A DNA stretch of 64,000 nt from Bradyrhizobium sp. Ec3.3 (GCF_000472925.1 NZ_AXAS01000016.1:62001-126000), one strand, 5' to 3'. Positions 1 to 8,776 are shown, counted from the stretch's first letter. Notes: generated by a model from the sequence alone, not told the origin. Numbers and translations: made by a program.

Positions 1-640
1 GGTCGCGTTACCGGCTGTGCTGGAGTTGAAGAACGAGATGCCGCCATTGTTGGTGATATCGGCGCTTCCCGCCGTGCTGGTGCTGTAGAAGTACAGGAGA
101 TTGGAGTTGGTGATAGTCGCGCTGCCGGCGCTGCTTTGGTCGGTGAAGGTCAACGTTGCCGAGCCGAGATTGGTGATGGTGGCGTTGCCGGCGCTGCTTT
201 GCGCGTAGAAAGTCAGCGAGCCGTTGCCAACATTGGCGATCGTGGCGTTGCCGGCCGTGCTGTTCGTGAAGGACAGCCAGCTGTTGTTGGTGATCGTTGC
301 GTTGCCGGCCGTGCTGTTGCCGTAGAAATACAGGTAGGCGTTGTTGCTGTTGGTGATGGTGGCGCTGCCGGCCGTGGCGTTTCCGAAAAAAAGGACCCTG
401 CCGTTGCTGCTGTTGGTGATGGTGGCGCTGCCCGCAGTGCTGGTATCGTTGAAATACAGGTAGTTGCTGTTGATAATGGTCGCGCTGCCCGCCGAGCTCG
501 AATTGTTGAATTTGAGGGTGCCGGCGACGTTGGTGATGGTGGCGGTGCCGGCCGTGCTCGTGTCGTAGAAAGCCAGCTGGCCGTTATTGGTGACGCTGGC
601 GCCGCCGGCACTCGTAGCGTTGCGGAAATATGTTTTCCCG
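1..640 (-). repeat. Second block of STAGNATITN-type repeats
   Basis: About eleven further units of the same repeat, continuing past the window edge. They are separated from the first block by roughly 130 codons that contain the autotransporter-associated beta strand motif (about 745-870). Confidence 0.8.
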
Positions 641-1734
641 CTGTTGGAGATGCTGGTGATGCCGCTGGTGTCGGCGTTGAGAACGTCGAACGTGCCGCTG
701 GCGCCAACGGTGACGATCCCCAGAATCGTGCCGACGCTGGTGGCCGTGCCGAGCTGTAACGTGCCGCCGTTGATCGTGGTGCCGCCGGTGTAGGTGTTCG
801 CTCCCGACAGCGTCAGTGTGCCGGTGCCGATCTTGACCAGCGAACCGCCGCTGCCGGCGATGACGCCGCTCACTTCGGTCGAGAGATTGCTGGACCCGAC
901 GGTCAGCTCATTGACGCCGAGCAGGTACAAGCCCGCGCCCGCGATCGAGCCGGCGCTGATCTTGTTGTCGCCGCTCAGGCCCGCGGTCTGGCTGAAGTCG
1001 ACCAGGGCGTTGGCATTGTTGATGATCGCCGCATTGCCGGCCGTGCTGTTGTCCTGAAAGGTGATGCTGCCATTGATGGTGATGGTCGCGTTGCCGGCCG
1101 TGCTGTTGTCCTGGAAGGTGATGCCGCCATTGTTGGTGATGGTGGCGCTGCCGGCGCTGCTGTAGTCATAGAAGTAAAGGAGGTTGGTGTTGGTGATGGC
1201 TGCGTTGCCCGCCGTGCTGTTGCCGACAAAGTAAGTCATGCCGCCGTTGTTGTTTGTAATGGTTGCGTTGCCGGCCGTGCTGCTGTCGCCGAATTGAAGG
1301 GAGCTGTTGTTGTTGATTGTCGCGCCGCCGGCCGTGCTGGTGTTCTGGAAAGCCAGTGAGGAGTTGTTCGTGATGGTGGCGCTGCCGCCGTTGATGGTGA
1401 TGCCGGCGCCGGTGAAGTTCAGCGAGTTGCTGACGTTAAAGGTGTAGTTCGAGGCGCCGGCATTGAAGGTCCAGCCGCCGACGGTGGCGCTCGAAATCAC
1501 CAGGCTGGTGGTATCAGAGGCACCGAAGGTGGCGGTGCCCACCGGCACGAAGCCGCCGCTCCAGTTGGAGCCGGTGTCATAGTCGTTGCTGCTGGGAGAG
1601 GTCAGCCAGGTGCCGTTCGCCGCGGCGCGCGATGGCGTGGTCGGCAGCATCCAGGCCAAAGCCAGCGCCGACGACGTCAACAGCGCGGCCCGCAGCCGGC
1701 GGGTGGCCCCGAAACAATATTTCTCCGTCCCCAC
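1..1734 (-). CDS. Autotransporter-like repeat surface protein, 3' end outside window
   Basis: Open minus-strand frame of 578 codons that runs off the window edge. It starts at GTG 1734; the only upstream in-frame signal is a stop (TGA near 1764), and a GGGGGA SD lies just before the GTG. Residues 1 to about 38 form an export signal (basic start, hydrophobic LTSSALALAWML, then SRAA). The mature part holds about 17 copies of a beta-strand unit with core STAGNATITN, each followed by a short variable strand such as GGITFQDN. Between the two repeat blocks is a typical autotransporter-associated beta strand repeat (TLTLSGANTYTGGTTI). The protein is probably a passenger beta-helix; a C-terminal beta-barrel would lie outside the window and was not seen. 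Substrate or partner is unknown. Confidence 0.85.
   Translation of the reverse strand, partial: MGTEKYCFGATRRLRAALLTSSALALAWMLPTTPSRAAANGTWLTSPSSNDYDTGSNWSGGFVPVGTATFGASDTTSLVISSATVGGWTFNAGASNYTFNVSNSLNFTGAGITINGGSATITNNSSLAFQNTSTAGGATINNNSSLQFGDSSTAGNATITNNNGGMTYFVGNSTAGNAAITNTNLLYFYDYSSAGSATITNNGGITFQDNSTAGNATITINGSITFQDNSTAGNAAIINNANALVDFSQTAGLSGDNKISAGSIAGAGLYLLGVNELTVGSSNLSTEVSGVIAGSGGSLVKIGTGTLTLSGANTYTGGTTINGGTLQLGTATSVGTILGIVTVGASGTFDVLNADTSGITSISNSGKTYFRNATSAGGASVTNNGQLAFYDTSTAGTATITNVAGTLKFNNSSSAGSATIINSNYLYFNDTSTAGSATITNSSNGRVLFFGNATAGSATITNSNNAYLYFYGNSTAGNATITNNSWLSFTNSTAGNATIANVGNGSLTFYAQSSAGNATITNLGSATLTFTDQSSAGSATITNSNLLYFYSTSTAGSADITNNGGISFFNSSTAGNAT
1020..1400 (-). repeat. 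First block of STAGNATITN-type repeats
   Basis: About six tandem units of roughly 18 to 21 codons inside the autotransporter-like gene. Each has the core (S/T)AG-x-A-x-I-x-N. At DNA level the repeats show as recurring gttgccggccgtgctg and ttggtgatggt on the plus strand. Variation is concentrated in the strand between cores. Confidence 0.8.
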
Positions 1735-1920
1735 CGCTTCCCCCCAGCACGCTCGCGAGTCTCAAGCCGGATTCTTGTCATTGGCTTGGGGGCGGTGTCC
1801 TGATAAGGCGCGGGGGAGTTTCTGAAGCTTTCTGATATTTCCGTTTCAGACCCGTTTTCCGGTCACTTTCGGCAGACTTCCACTATATGAGCGGGCTGGA
1901 GAGCCACTTTGGGGGATAGC

Positions 1921-3657
1921 GTGCTTCGTTTCGCCGGCTTCGGGCTGGATCAGCAGCGCGCGGAGCTGCGGGGGCCGGATGGCGTTGCGATCAAGCTCCG
2001 GCCGAAAACCTTCGAGATGCTGCGGCTGTTCGCGACCAGCGGCGGCCGGGTGCTCAGCAAGCAGGAACTGATGGAGGCGGTCTGGCCGAACGTCCATGTC
2101 GGCGAGGACAGCCTGTTCCAATGTATCCGCGAGCTTCGCACCGCGCTCGGCGATGACCGGCGGCAGCTGATCAAGCTCGCCTCCGGCGGCGGCTATCTGC
2201 TGACGGCGGAGGTTGAGGCCGAGCCGGAGGTCATGGCGGAGGCCGAGGCGCCTCCGCCCGCCGAGGCCATGGAGGCCGCGCCCGCGGCGCCGGCCGAAGG
2301 TGTCCTGGCACAGGCGAGGTCGCAGCGCTCGATCTTCGGTTTCAGCCGGCGGGCCATGGTCGCCGCAGTGGCCGGGCTCGGCGTGATCGTCGTGGGGCTT
2401 GCGGTGGACGCGCCGGTGCTGAAGCCGGACCTCCTGTTCCGGCGAAAGCCGCCGCGTGTCGCCGTGCTGCCGATCGTTGATGCCAGCAGCGATTCGCGCG
2501 GCGCCGGGACAGCGGAGGAGGTCACCGGCCGCCTCACGGACGGCTTTGCGAAGATCCAGAACATCAGCGTGGTTGCGCCGCGATCGCCAGCGCTCGCGGG
2601 CGTCGAAAGCACCAGTGCACGGGCCGCATCACCCGATTACGAAATTCGCGGCGAGTTGCAGCATGGCGATCAATCCTGGACGCTGCGGGCGCGCATGATC
2701 AAGACAGCCACCGGCGAGGTTCAGTCGGTCGTTGCGGCTTCGGTCAACGCGGATGAGGCGGACGCGCAGCTTGCGCAGTCGCGGCTTGCCGCGGGCGTCG
2801 GTCATGTGCTTGCGCGCCGCCTCAACGACATGCTGGAGCCCAGCGCGTCGTCGCCCGCGAGCCGCGGACAGTCCGCGGGCGGCGACAGGGTCGCCGTCGA
2901 GCAGGCGCTGGCGTCGATCAACCAGACCACGCGCGAGCGTTTCGGTGCGGCGCAGGCGATGCTGCAAAAGGCGCTCACTGACGACCCTGACAATGTCGAT
3001 CTCGCCGTGGCGCTTGCTTCGCTCCAGATGCGCGGCATCCAGATGGTCTGGTTCAGCCCGGAGGAGGCTGTTGCGGTCGAGGCCAGGGCCAGCGCGACGC
3101 TCGAGCAGGCATTGCGGTCGAAGCCGAATTCGATTCCGGTGCTCGAGGCCTATTGCCGCTTCCTCAGCGCGACCAACCATTTCGTGGAAAGTCTCGTCAC
3201 CTGCGCCAAGGCATTGAGCTTCGATCCGTGGAACGGCTCTGCGCTCTATCTGATCGGATTGGGCCAAATCTATCTCGGCCGCTTCGACGATGCGCTCGCG
3301 ACATTCCAGCAAGCCGATCGTTACGATACGCCGCCGGCCTCGCGCTGGACCTGGCTGCTCGGCGCGGGCTTGGCGAATGTCTTGATGGGGCGCGACGAGG
3401 AGGCGTTGCCGTGGCTGCAGCGTTCGATCGCCATTACGCCGGCGACCGGCCGCTCGCACTTTCTGCTCGCCGCCGCCTACCAGAGATCGGGCCGGTTCGA
3501 GGAGGCGAGGGCGGCGATCGCGGAGGGACTGCGCTTGCGGCCCGGCACGACCAGGCTCAACGTCTCGCCGCCGATGAAGAACGCAAGTCCGGTGAATATC
3601 GCAGCCTGGGAACGCGTCGTTCAGGCCGAGGTCGACGCAGGATTGCCGGAGTGGTGA
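1921..3657 (+). CDS. CadC-like winged-helix regulator with TPR domain
   Basis: 578 aa. Residues 1-97 form an OmpR/CadC-type winged helix (LRPKTFEMLRLF, then VLSKQELMEAVWP and GGGYLLTAEV). A low-complexity Ala/Glu/Pro linker follows, then one membrane segment at about 146-164, then a periplasmic-type domain with TPR-like helices from about 320 on. There is no phosphoacceptor domain, so signalling is probably through the membrane part, as in CadC or ToxR; the effector is unknown. GTG 1921 was chosen because a GGGGGA SD sits 4 nt upstream; TTG 1909 is possible in the same frame. It is divergent from the repeat-protein gene, which could be a target (inference). Confidence 0.8.
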   Translation: MLRFAGFGLDQQRAELRGPDGVAIKLRPKTFEMLRLFATSGGRVLSKQELMEAVWPNVHVGEDSLFQCIRELRTALGDDRRQLIKLASGGGYLLTAEVEAEPEVMAEAEAPPPAEAMEAAPAAPAEGVLAQARSQRSIFGFSRRAMVAAVAGLGVIVVGLAVDAPVLKPDLLFRRKPPRVAVLPIVDASSDSRGAGTAEEVTGRLTDGFAKIQNISVVAPRSPALAGVESTSARAASPDYEIRGELQHGDQSWTLRARMIKTATGEVQSVVAASVNADEADAQLAQSRLAAGVGHVLARRLNDMLEPSASSPASRGQSAGGDRVAVEQALASINQTTRERFGAAQAMLQKALTDDPDNVDLAVALASLQMRGIQMVWFSPEEAVAVEARASATLEQALRSKPNSIPVLEAYCRFLSATNHFVESLVTCAKALSFDPWNGSALYLIGLGQIYLGRFDDALATFQQADRYDTPPASRWTWLLGAGLANVLMGRDEEALPWLQRSIAITPATGRSHFLLAAAYQRSGRFEEARAAIAEGLRLRPGTTRLNVSPPMKNASPVNIAAWERVVQAEVDAGLPEW

Positions 3658-3740
3658 GGGCGAGTTTGCGGCGATGGGGCGATCGCAAGCGTGCACGATG
3701 AAAGCGTGCGTCAGGAGTGCAAGCCGCTTCCTAACCCTCG

Positions 3741-3845
3741 CTGTCATGCCCCGCGAAAGCGGGGCATCCAGTACGCCGCGGCCCCTCCGTATCCGTCACC
3801 GTCTCTGGAATACAGGATCGCCCGGTCGAGCCGGGCGATGACAGG
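3741..3845. repeat. Double-hairpin intergenic repeat, copy 1
   Basis: Outer arms CTGTCAT and ATGACAG enclose two hairpins: ATGCCCCGC-GAAA-GCGGGGCAT (3746-3767) and ATCGCCCGG-tcgag-CCGGGCGAT (3817-3839). An inverted, recognisably homologous copy lies at 14066-14178. This is a mobile-looking intergenic palindrome of the type common in Bradyrhizobium. Together with the next repeat it accounts for most of the 306-base gap 3658-3963; I see no gene there. Confidence 0.8.
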
Positions 3846-3879
3846 CGAGAGTGTGGACGGCGCGTGCCACGAACCTCGT

Positions 3880-3953
3880 CATTGCGAGCGCAGCGAAGCA
3901 ATCCAGAATCTTTCCGCGGAGGCAGTCTGGATTGCTTCGCTGCGCTCGCAATG
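3880..3953. repeat. Perfect 28-bp inverted repeat
   Basis: Arms 3880-3907 and 3926-3953 are exact reverse complements (begin CATTGCGAGCGCAGCGAAGC), with an 18-nt loop. This is a familiar intergenic palindrome in Bradyrhizobium and Rhodopseudomonas. It lies between the convergent ends of the CadC-like gene and the lpxXL-like gene, so it could act as a bidirectional terminator. Confidence 0.85.
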
Positions 3954-3963
3954 ACGGAGCAAA

Positions 3964-4896
3964 CTACCGCCATCTCCGATGCAGCCAGAGCCACTGCTCG
4001 GGATATTCGCGCACCCAGCCCTCCACCACGTTGGTGATCGCCTGCGTCGTGCCCTGGACGTCGATCTTGCCCTCGGCGTCGCGCACCGGCGGGATCTCCT
4101 CGGTCAGCTCGGCGCGGAAGCGATAGCCGGGCAGGCGGATGATGCGCACGCCGTGGATGGGGCATTCGACCTGGCGCAAGAGCCGCGCCAGCATCGGGTT
4201 GGCGCGGGTCTTGCGGCCGAAGAAGGTGACCTCGACGCCGCCGGTCAGATATTGATCGACCAGCATGGCGACGTGCTGGCCGTTCCTGAGCGCTTCGCCA
4301 AGCCGGAACGGCGCGTCGCGCCCCGCCGGGATCAGCGTGCCCATGTTGACCTGGCGCATCTCCTGGATGATGCGATCGGCGGACGCGATATTCGGGCGGC
4401 GATAGAGGATCGCGGTGTCGAGCCCATGCGCGACGGCAGCGAGTGCCGGCAATTCCCAGTTGGCGAGATGCGAGGCGAAGATCAGCGCCGGCTTGCCGTC
4501 GTCCCTGATGTGGTCGAACAGCTCGACGGTGCGCGGCGACAACTCGATCCGGCTCTTTTCCGGATGATCGCGGTCATAGTCCCAGACCTGATCGAGATGG
4601 GCGAACTCGGCGCCGACGCGGCCGAGATTGTCCCAGACGCCCATCAGGATCTTTTCTATCTCTTCCGGCGATTTCTCGGGAAATGCCGCGGTGAGGTTGG
4701 CGCGGCCGATGCGGTGCTCGCGCAGGCGCGGGCCGATCGTCTTGGTGACGCGCGCGAAGAAGTCCGAGGTCTTGACCGGATCGAAATAGCGCGTGGTGCG
4801 CAGCATGCCGACGGTGGCCGCGCCGATCACGCTTCCGCCGATCGACTTGGCAACTTCCCGCGCGCGGGCCTTCGTGCTCGCAGGAAGCAGCGCCAT
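3964..4896 (-). CDS. lpxXL: Lipid A acyltransferase, LpxXL/HtrB-like
   Basis: 310 aa member of the lysophospholipid/lauroyl acyltransferase family, which transfers acyl chains from acyl-ACP to the lipid A precursor at the inner membrane. The HxxxxE catalytic motif is visible as HLANWE (about residues 142-147), followed by RPN, GRDAPFRLGEALRNG and DQYLTGG blocks usual for the family. It is the last gene of the acpXL operon, 8 nt downstream of the FabF1-like gene, which points to transfer of the very-long-chain (27-OH-C28 type) fatty acid rather than laurate. The specificity is inferred from context. Confidence 0.85.
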   Translation of the reverse strand: MALLPASTKARAREVAKSIGGSVIGAATVGMLRTTRYFDPVKTSDFFARVTKTIGPRLREHRIGRANLTAAFPEKSPEEIEKILMGVWDNLGRVGAEFAHLDQVWDYDRDHPEKSRIELSPRTVELFDHIRDDGKPALIFASHLANWELPALAAVAHGLDTAILYRRPNIASADRIIQEMRQVNMGTLIPAGRDAPFRLGEALRNGQHVAMLVDQYLTGGVEVTFFGRKTRANPMLARLLRQVECPIHGVRIIRLPGYRFRAELTEEIPPVRDAEGKIDVQGTTQAITNVVEGWVREYPEQWLWLHRRWR

Positions 4897-4904
4897 GCGT
4901 CCGA

Positions 4905-6182
4905 TCAGGCCGGTTCGCGGGTCAGGATCAGCGAGGCGTTCTGGCCGCCGAAGCCGAACGAGTTCGACATGACCGCGGTGACGCGGGCATCGCGCGCGGT
5001 ATTGCCGACGACGTTGAACAGGATCGTGGGATCCGGATTGTCGTAGTTGATGGTCGGCGGAATGCGCTGATGCTCGAGCGTCAGCAGCGAGAAGATCGCC
5101 TCCACCGCTCCGGCGGCCGAGATGGTGTGGCCGACCATCGACTTGTTGGAGGTCACCGGAATTTTCTGCGCGAGATCGCCGAACACGGCCGAGGTCGTGT
5201 TGAACTCCATCTTGTCGTTTTCGGGCGTCGCGGTGCCGTGGGCGTTGATGTGGTCGATCTGGTCCGGCGTCATGCCGGCATCGGCCAGCGTCTTGTTCAT
5301 GCAGCCGATGATCGGCTTGCCGTCGGGGGAGGAGCGGGTGCGATGGAAGGAGTCGGTGAGCTCGCCGCAGCCGGCGAGCACGCCGAGGATCTTTGCGCCG
5401 CGCGCGGTCGCCGCCTCATAGCTTTCGAGCACGAGGGCGCCTGCGCCTTCAGCCATGACGAAGCCGTCGCGATTCTTCGAGAACGGCCGCGAGGCGGCCT
5501 GCGGCGATTCGTTCTGCGTGGAGAGCGCGGAGAGCAGCGAGAAGCGCACCAGAGCTTCGGGATTCACGGTACCGTCGGTCGCGACGCACAGCGCCGCATC
5601 GGTCTCGCCGCGGCGGATCGCCTCGACGCCGAGCTGGATCGAGGTTGCCCCCGAGGCGCAGGCCGTCGACAGCGAGATCGGCGAGCCCTTGGTGCCGAAG
5701 GTCTCGGCGAGGTGTGCGGCTACCGAGCCGAACATGAAGCGGTGATGATAGGCGGTGTATTTGCCGCCGCCGGAGATGCGCAGGAGATCATCGTAGGTGA
5801 AGTCGGACGTGCCGACGGCGCGGCCGAGTTCGCGGCGCTGCGGCCATTCGACCTCGACCGGCGCAACCGCCAGGAAGAGGGGGCCCGGGAAATCGCCCTT
5901 GGCGCCGATACCGGCCTGATCCAGCGCTTCCTCCGTGACCATCTCGGCCATCCGTTCGGAGAGGCCGGTGGAGGAGAACGGATCGACGCTGACGAAATCG
6001 ACCGTGCCGGCCATCGTCGTCTTCAGCCCGTCGGTCGGAAAGCGCGTGATGGTGCGGATGCCGGATTGCCCGGCGACGAGCTTCGACCAGTTGTCGGCCT
6101 TGCCGGCGCCGAGCGAGGTCATGATGCCCATGCCGGTGACGACTACGACGGGCCGTCCGAATTTGTCGCGTGGTGCTGTCAT
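4905..6182 (-). CDS. fabF1XL: Beta-ketoacyl-ACP synthase, FabF1XL-like, catalytically complete
   Basis: 425 aa condensing enzyme. The catalytic triad is complete: Cys in STACASG, first His in NAHGTATPEND and second His in KSMVGHTISAAG. In rhizobia the homologue extends the acyl chain on AcpXL to C26-C28 for lipid A. ATG 6182 was chosen because GGGGGA lies 3-4 nt upstream; a TTG at 6215 would add 11 unconvincing residues. It lies downstream of a partner synthase that lacks the Cys, so the two may form a heterodimer (inference). Confidence 0.9.
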   Translation of the reverse strand: MTAPRDKFGRPVVVVTGMGIMTSLGAGKADNWSKLVAGQSGIRTITRFPTDGLKTTMAGTVDFVSVDPFSSTGLSERMAEMVTEEALDQAGIGAKGDFPGPLFLAVAPVEVEWPQRRELGRAVGTSDFTYDDLLRISGGGKYTAYHHRFMFGSVAAHLAETFGTKGSPISLSTACASGATSIQLGVEAIRRGETDAALCVATDGTVNPEALVRFSLLSALSTQNESPQAASRPFSKNRDGFVMAEGAGALVLESYEAATARGAKILGVLAGCGELTDSFHRTRSSPDGKPIIGCMNKTLADAGMTPDQIDHINAHGTATPENDKMEFNTTSAVFGDLAQKIPVTSNKSMVGHTISAAGAVEAIFSLLTLEHQRIPPTINYDNPDPTILFNVVGNTARDARVTAVMSNSFGFGGQNASLILTREPA

Positions 6183-6232
6183 GATTCCCCCGCTCGTCTC
6201 AATCGTCCCAAACAACCAGCCGAACGCGCGGC

Positions 6233-7441
6233 TCAGCTGACCGCTTCCACCAGCGCCATGCCTTCGCCGCGCCAGTGTCCGGCTCCCACCACCACAATCT
6301 GGGTCGGAGCCGACTGCATTTCAATCTCGAGGCCGGTCGAATCGTTCGGCGGGAACAGGGCCCCGCGCGAGAGCGACAGTGCGGCGAGCGCAATCCCGAG
6401 CGGGAACTGCGTCTCCATGGTGTGGCCGAACATGGTACCGGTGGCGCGAACCGGGAAGTCCGCATGGCTCTCGAGGAAGGCGCGCTCCTCGGCGGTCGCC
6501 GGCTCCGCGCCGGTTGCCCCCGTGATGATCGCGCCCTTGCCCTCGCGCCTGGGCAGCTTCGACCACAGCTTCTGAAGCGTCGCGGTCAGTTCGCCCGGCT
6601 GCTTGCGCCTGGCCAGATCAGCCACCACGCTCGTCAGCTTCGCAAACGGTTTTGCGCCGCGCGCTTCCGCATGGGCCTTCGATTCCAGCACCAGGAATGC
6701 GCCGGCCGAGCCGAGCGCGAAGCCGGCGTGGTCCTTGCGCCCCCAGACCGGGGCGAACTTGTCCTTCAGGTTGAAGTCGCCGAACTCGTAGAGGACCATC
6801 AGGTCCTTGCGCTCGCCATTATGCGAGCCGCCGACCAGCGCAATGTCGCTCTCGCCCGAGGCGATCCGTGCCAGCGCGATGCGCGTGGCATCCGCGCCCG
6901 CCACCTCTTCACCCATGAAGGTGCGCGAGGTGCCGCCGAGACCGTGCACGATGGCGATGTTGCCGGCGAGCAGGTTGGAGAGCTGGGCCAGGAACAGCGT
7001 CGGCCGCAGATCGCTCATCAGCCGCTCGTTGAGGAAGCCGGGCGCATTGGCGCCCTTGGCCTCGGCCGTGAGCACGCCGGTATCGACGTTGAGATCGCGC
7101 TCGCCGCCGCCGGCCGCGACCACCATGTCGATCTTGGAGAGGATGTCCTTGTTGCCTTTGATCCCGGCCGAATCGAGCGCCAGGCCCGCCGCATAGGTGC
7201 CGATGCGCTGCCAGGCTTCCATCTGGCGCTGGTCGCCCTTCTTCGGGATCTGGCTGTCGAAACTGACCGGCATCAGGGGATGCACGATGAAAGGGGCAAA
7301 CCCCTTCTCGTCGACGTTGATGCGCCGCTCGCCGAGCGCGGCCCAGTTGGCGTCCAGCCCTTCGCCGAGCGAAGTGGCGAGTCCAATACCGGTGATCCAG
7401 ACTTCCGTCTGGCCGGGCTTCGAAGCAGGAGTGTCAGTCAT
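6233..7441 (-). CDS. fabF2XL: Beta-ketoacyl synthase-like FabF2XL, active-site Cys missing
   Basis: 402 aa with the thiolase/KAS fold. It begins VWITGIGLATSLGEG and ends IVVVGAGHWRGEGMALVEA. When aligned by eye with the neighbouring synthase over GESDIALVGGS/GETDAALCVAT, the position of the nucleophilic Cys holds Glu (GEEVAGADA). The first catalytic His (NAHGT) is also absent (ITGATGAEP); only the second is kept (MFGHTMETQ). This is the pattern of a chain-length-factor subunit. The start overlaps the FabZ-like stop by 4 nt (ATGA). It probably pairs with FabF1XL to elongate AcpXL-bound chains. Confidence 0.85.
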   Translation of the reverse strand: MTDTPASKPGQTEVWITGIGLATSLGEGLDANWAALGERRINVDEKGFAPFIVHPLMPVSFDSQIPKKGDQRQMEAWQRIGTYAAGLALDSAGIKGNKDILSKIDMVVAAGGGERDLNVDTGVLTAEAKGANAPGFLNERLMSDLRPTLFLAQLSNLLAGNIAIVHGLGGTSRTFMGEEVAGADATRIALARIASGESDIALVGGSHNGERKDLMVLYEFGDFNLKDKFAPVWGRKDHAGFALGSAGAFLVLESKAHAEARGAKPFAKLTSVVADLARRKQPGELTATLQKLWSKLPRREGKGAIITGATGAEPATAEERAFLESHADFPVRATGTMFGHTMETQFPLGIALAALSLSRGALFPPNDSTGLEIEMQSAPTQIVVVGAGHWRGEGMALVEAVS

Positions 7442-7908
7442 GGCGAAACGGCCTGTTGCGGAAAGCCGATGCGCTTGGCGAACGCGTCCATGTAGCTGCG
7501 CATATCCGCATTGGGGAAGGGAATCTGCGTGAAGGTGAGCGTCGAATTCGCGCGCAGCTTGCCGCCGACCCGGATCTTGGCCTCGGTCATGGCGTAGCCC
7601 GAGCCCTCATGGGCGAGGGTTGCCTCGATGCTCATGAGATCGCCGGGGAAGACCGAGCCGCGGACCTTGGCCTCCTTCACGGCGGCGAGGATCGGCATGC
7701 GCTCGAACTTCAACACGCCGAGCTGCAGCCAGCCCGAGGCCTGCGCCATCGATTCGATCAGGAGCACGCCGGGCATCAGCGGATAGCCCGGAAAGTGTCC
7801 CTCGAAGATGGTGCTTTCCTTCGGAACGAGCGCCTCGACGACGATCCGCTTCTCGTCGACGTTGAGGTCGACGATGCGATCGATCATGTGGAAGTATTCG
7901 AGTTGCAT
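7438..7908 (-). CDS. fabZXL: FabZ-like 3-hydroxyacyl-ACP dehydratase of the acpXL operon
   Basis: 156 aa single hot-dog domain. The active-site block HFPGYPLMPGVLLIESMAQ contains the catalytic His and the Glu of the FabA/FabZ family. It would dehydrate the 3-hydroxyacyl-AcpXL intermediate during very-long-chain synthesis. It lies 10 nt after acpXL and overlaps the next gene by 4 nt, so translation is probably coupled. Confidence 0.88.
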   Translation of the reverse strand: MQLEYFHMIDRIVDLNVDEKRIVVEALVPKESTIFEGHFPGYPLMPGVLLIESMAQASGWLQLGVLKFERMPILAAVKEAKVRGSVFPGDLMSIEATLAHEGSGYAMTEAKIRVGGKLRANSTLTFTQIPFPNADMRSYMDAFAKRIGFPQQAVSP

Positions 7909-7918
7909 GGTTGCGCGA

Positions 7919-8206
7919 TCAGGCGCTCGCGCCCTTGGCCGCCACCAGCTCGTCGATGCGCGCGCACAGGTTCTTCAGCACGAAATACTGCTCGGTTGTC
8001 GCCTTGCCGTCGTTGACCTCCTGGGTCCACTTCTCCAGCGGCAGCTTGATGCCGAACTGCTTGTCGATCGCAAACGCGATGTCCAGGAAATCGAGGCTGT
8101 CGATGCCCAGATCGTCGATGGCGTGACTATCCGGCGTGATCGTGTCGCGCGGGATGTCGCAGGTTTCAGCGATGATCGTGGCGACCTGATCGAATGTAGA
8201 GGACAT
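7919..8206 (-). CDS. acpXL: Acyl carrier protein AcpXL
   Basis: 95 aa acidic protein with the phosphopantetheine site GIDSLDFLDIAF (Ser in DSLD). It is longer than the general AcpP (about 78 aa) and matches the special ACP that carries the very-long-chain hydroxy fatty acid for rhizobial lipid A. ATG 8206 is preferred over GTG 8209 because AAAGG lies 7 nt upstream. It is the first gene of the operon; the promoter should lie in the 220 bases upstream (8207-8428), where I found no clear motif. Confidence 0.92.
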   Translation of the reverse strand: MSSTFDQVATIIAETCDIPRDTITPDSHAIDDLGIDSLDFLDIAFAIDKQFGIKLPLEKWTQEVNDGKATTEQYFVLKNLCARIDELVAAKGASA

Positions 8207-8428
8207 CACTAAGCCTTTGATATATTGCAGGTATTTGTCAGATTTTCCAGAGAGGCACGGTGGGCGGGCATCGCGCCCCGAGTGATGCCCTCAAACGCCC
8301 TCTGGCCGGGTCGAGTGCCCGTATATCGGACGGCCGCCCTGAGTTCAATGGAGCCGGGCAGGGCCCGGGGACAGGGCTGGGGATGCCGGTCGGAGCCCCG
8401 CGAATCCGGGCTCTCCGGGCCGGGCTGC

Positions 8429-8776
8429 CTAGATATGCGGCGTCGTGATCTTCACGCAGTCGCGACGGCCCATCAGCACGCAATCCTGGGTCCGGCGCAG
8501 GTCGGCAATGCTGACCGCGAGCCAGATACCGATCGCGGTGAGCGCGATGGTGAAGGCGAGGGCTGCGATGTTGGCGAGCATGCGGTGGCGGAAGTCGTCC
8601 GGCTCGTCGCGGGGCTGCTCGTAACGCGATAGGTCGAGCGGTTCCGGCGCGGGCTGGGCGTGCAACGGCTGCACCGTCCCGTTCCCCCGCCGGGGAACGC
8701 CCTGGGGCTGGCCGCGCGGCCTGAACTGGAGCACCCGGTGCTCGTCGTCCGAGGTTTTGGGCCGCTGGGTTTTCAT
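8429..8776 (-). CDS. Small hypothetical inner-membrane protein
   Basis: 115 aa. The N-terminal 65 residues are hydrophilic, Pro/Arg/Gln-rich and probably cytoplasmic. One membrane helix follows (ALAFTIALTAIGIWLAVSIA), then a short tail with two Cys (QDCVLMGRRDCVKI) that could pair in the periplasm. ATG 8776 was chosen over TTG 8806, although neither has a good SD. The function is not recognised. Confidence 0.65.
   Translation of the reverse strand: MKTQRPKTSDDEHRVLQFRPRGQPQGVPRRGNGTVQPLHAQPAPEPLDLSRYEQPRDEPDDFRHRMLANIAALAFTIALTAIGIWLAVSIADLRRTQDCVLMGRRDCVKITTPHI

Noticed and set aside
136..759. 207-codon plus-strand frame
   Set aside because: Gly/Ala/Val-rich antisense shadow of the STAG repeats. 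The minus-strand frame has a signal peptide and a recognised autotransporter motif.
1..1734. Repeat block considered as a CRISPR array
   Set aside because: Units are in-frame, variable in length and sequence, and encode a beta-strand protein; there is no constant direct repeat with spacers and no cas gene.
5070..6575. 501-codon plus-strand frame
   Set aside because: Antisense to fabF1XL and fabF2XL, Arg/Gly-rich, no recognisable domain.
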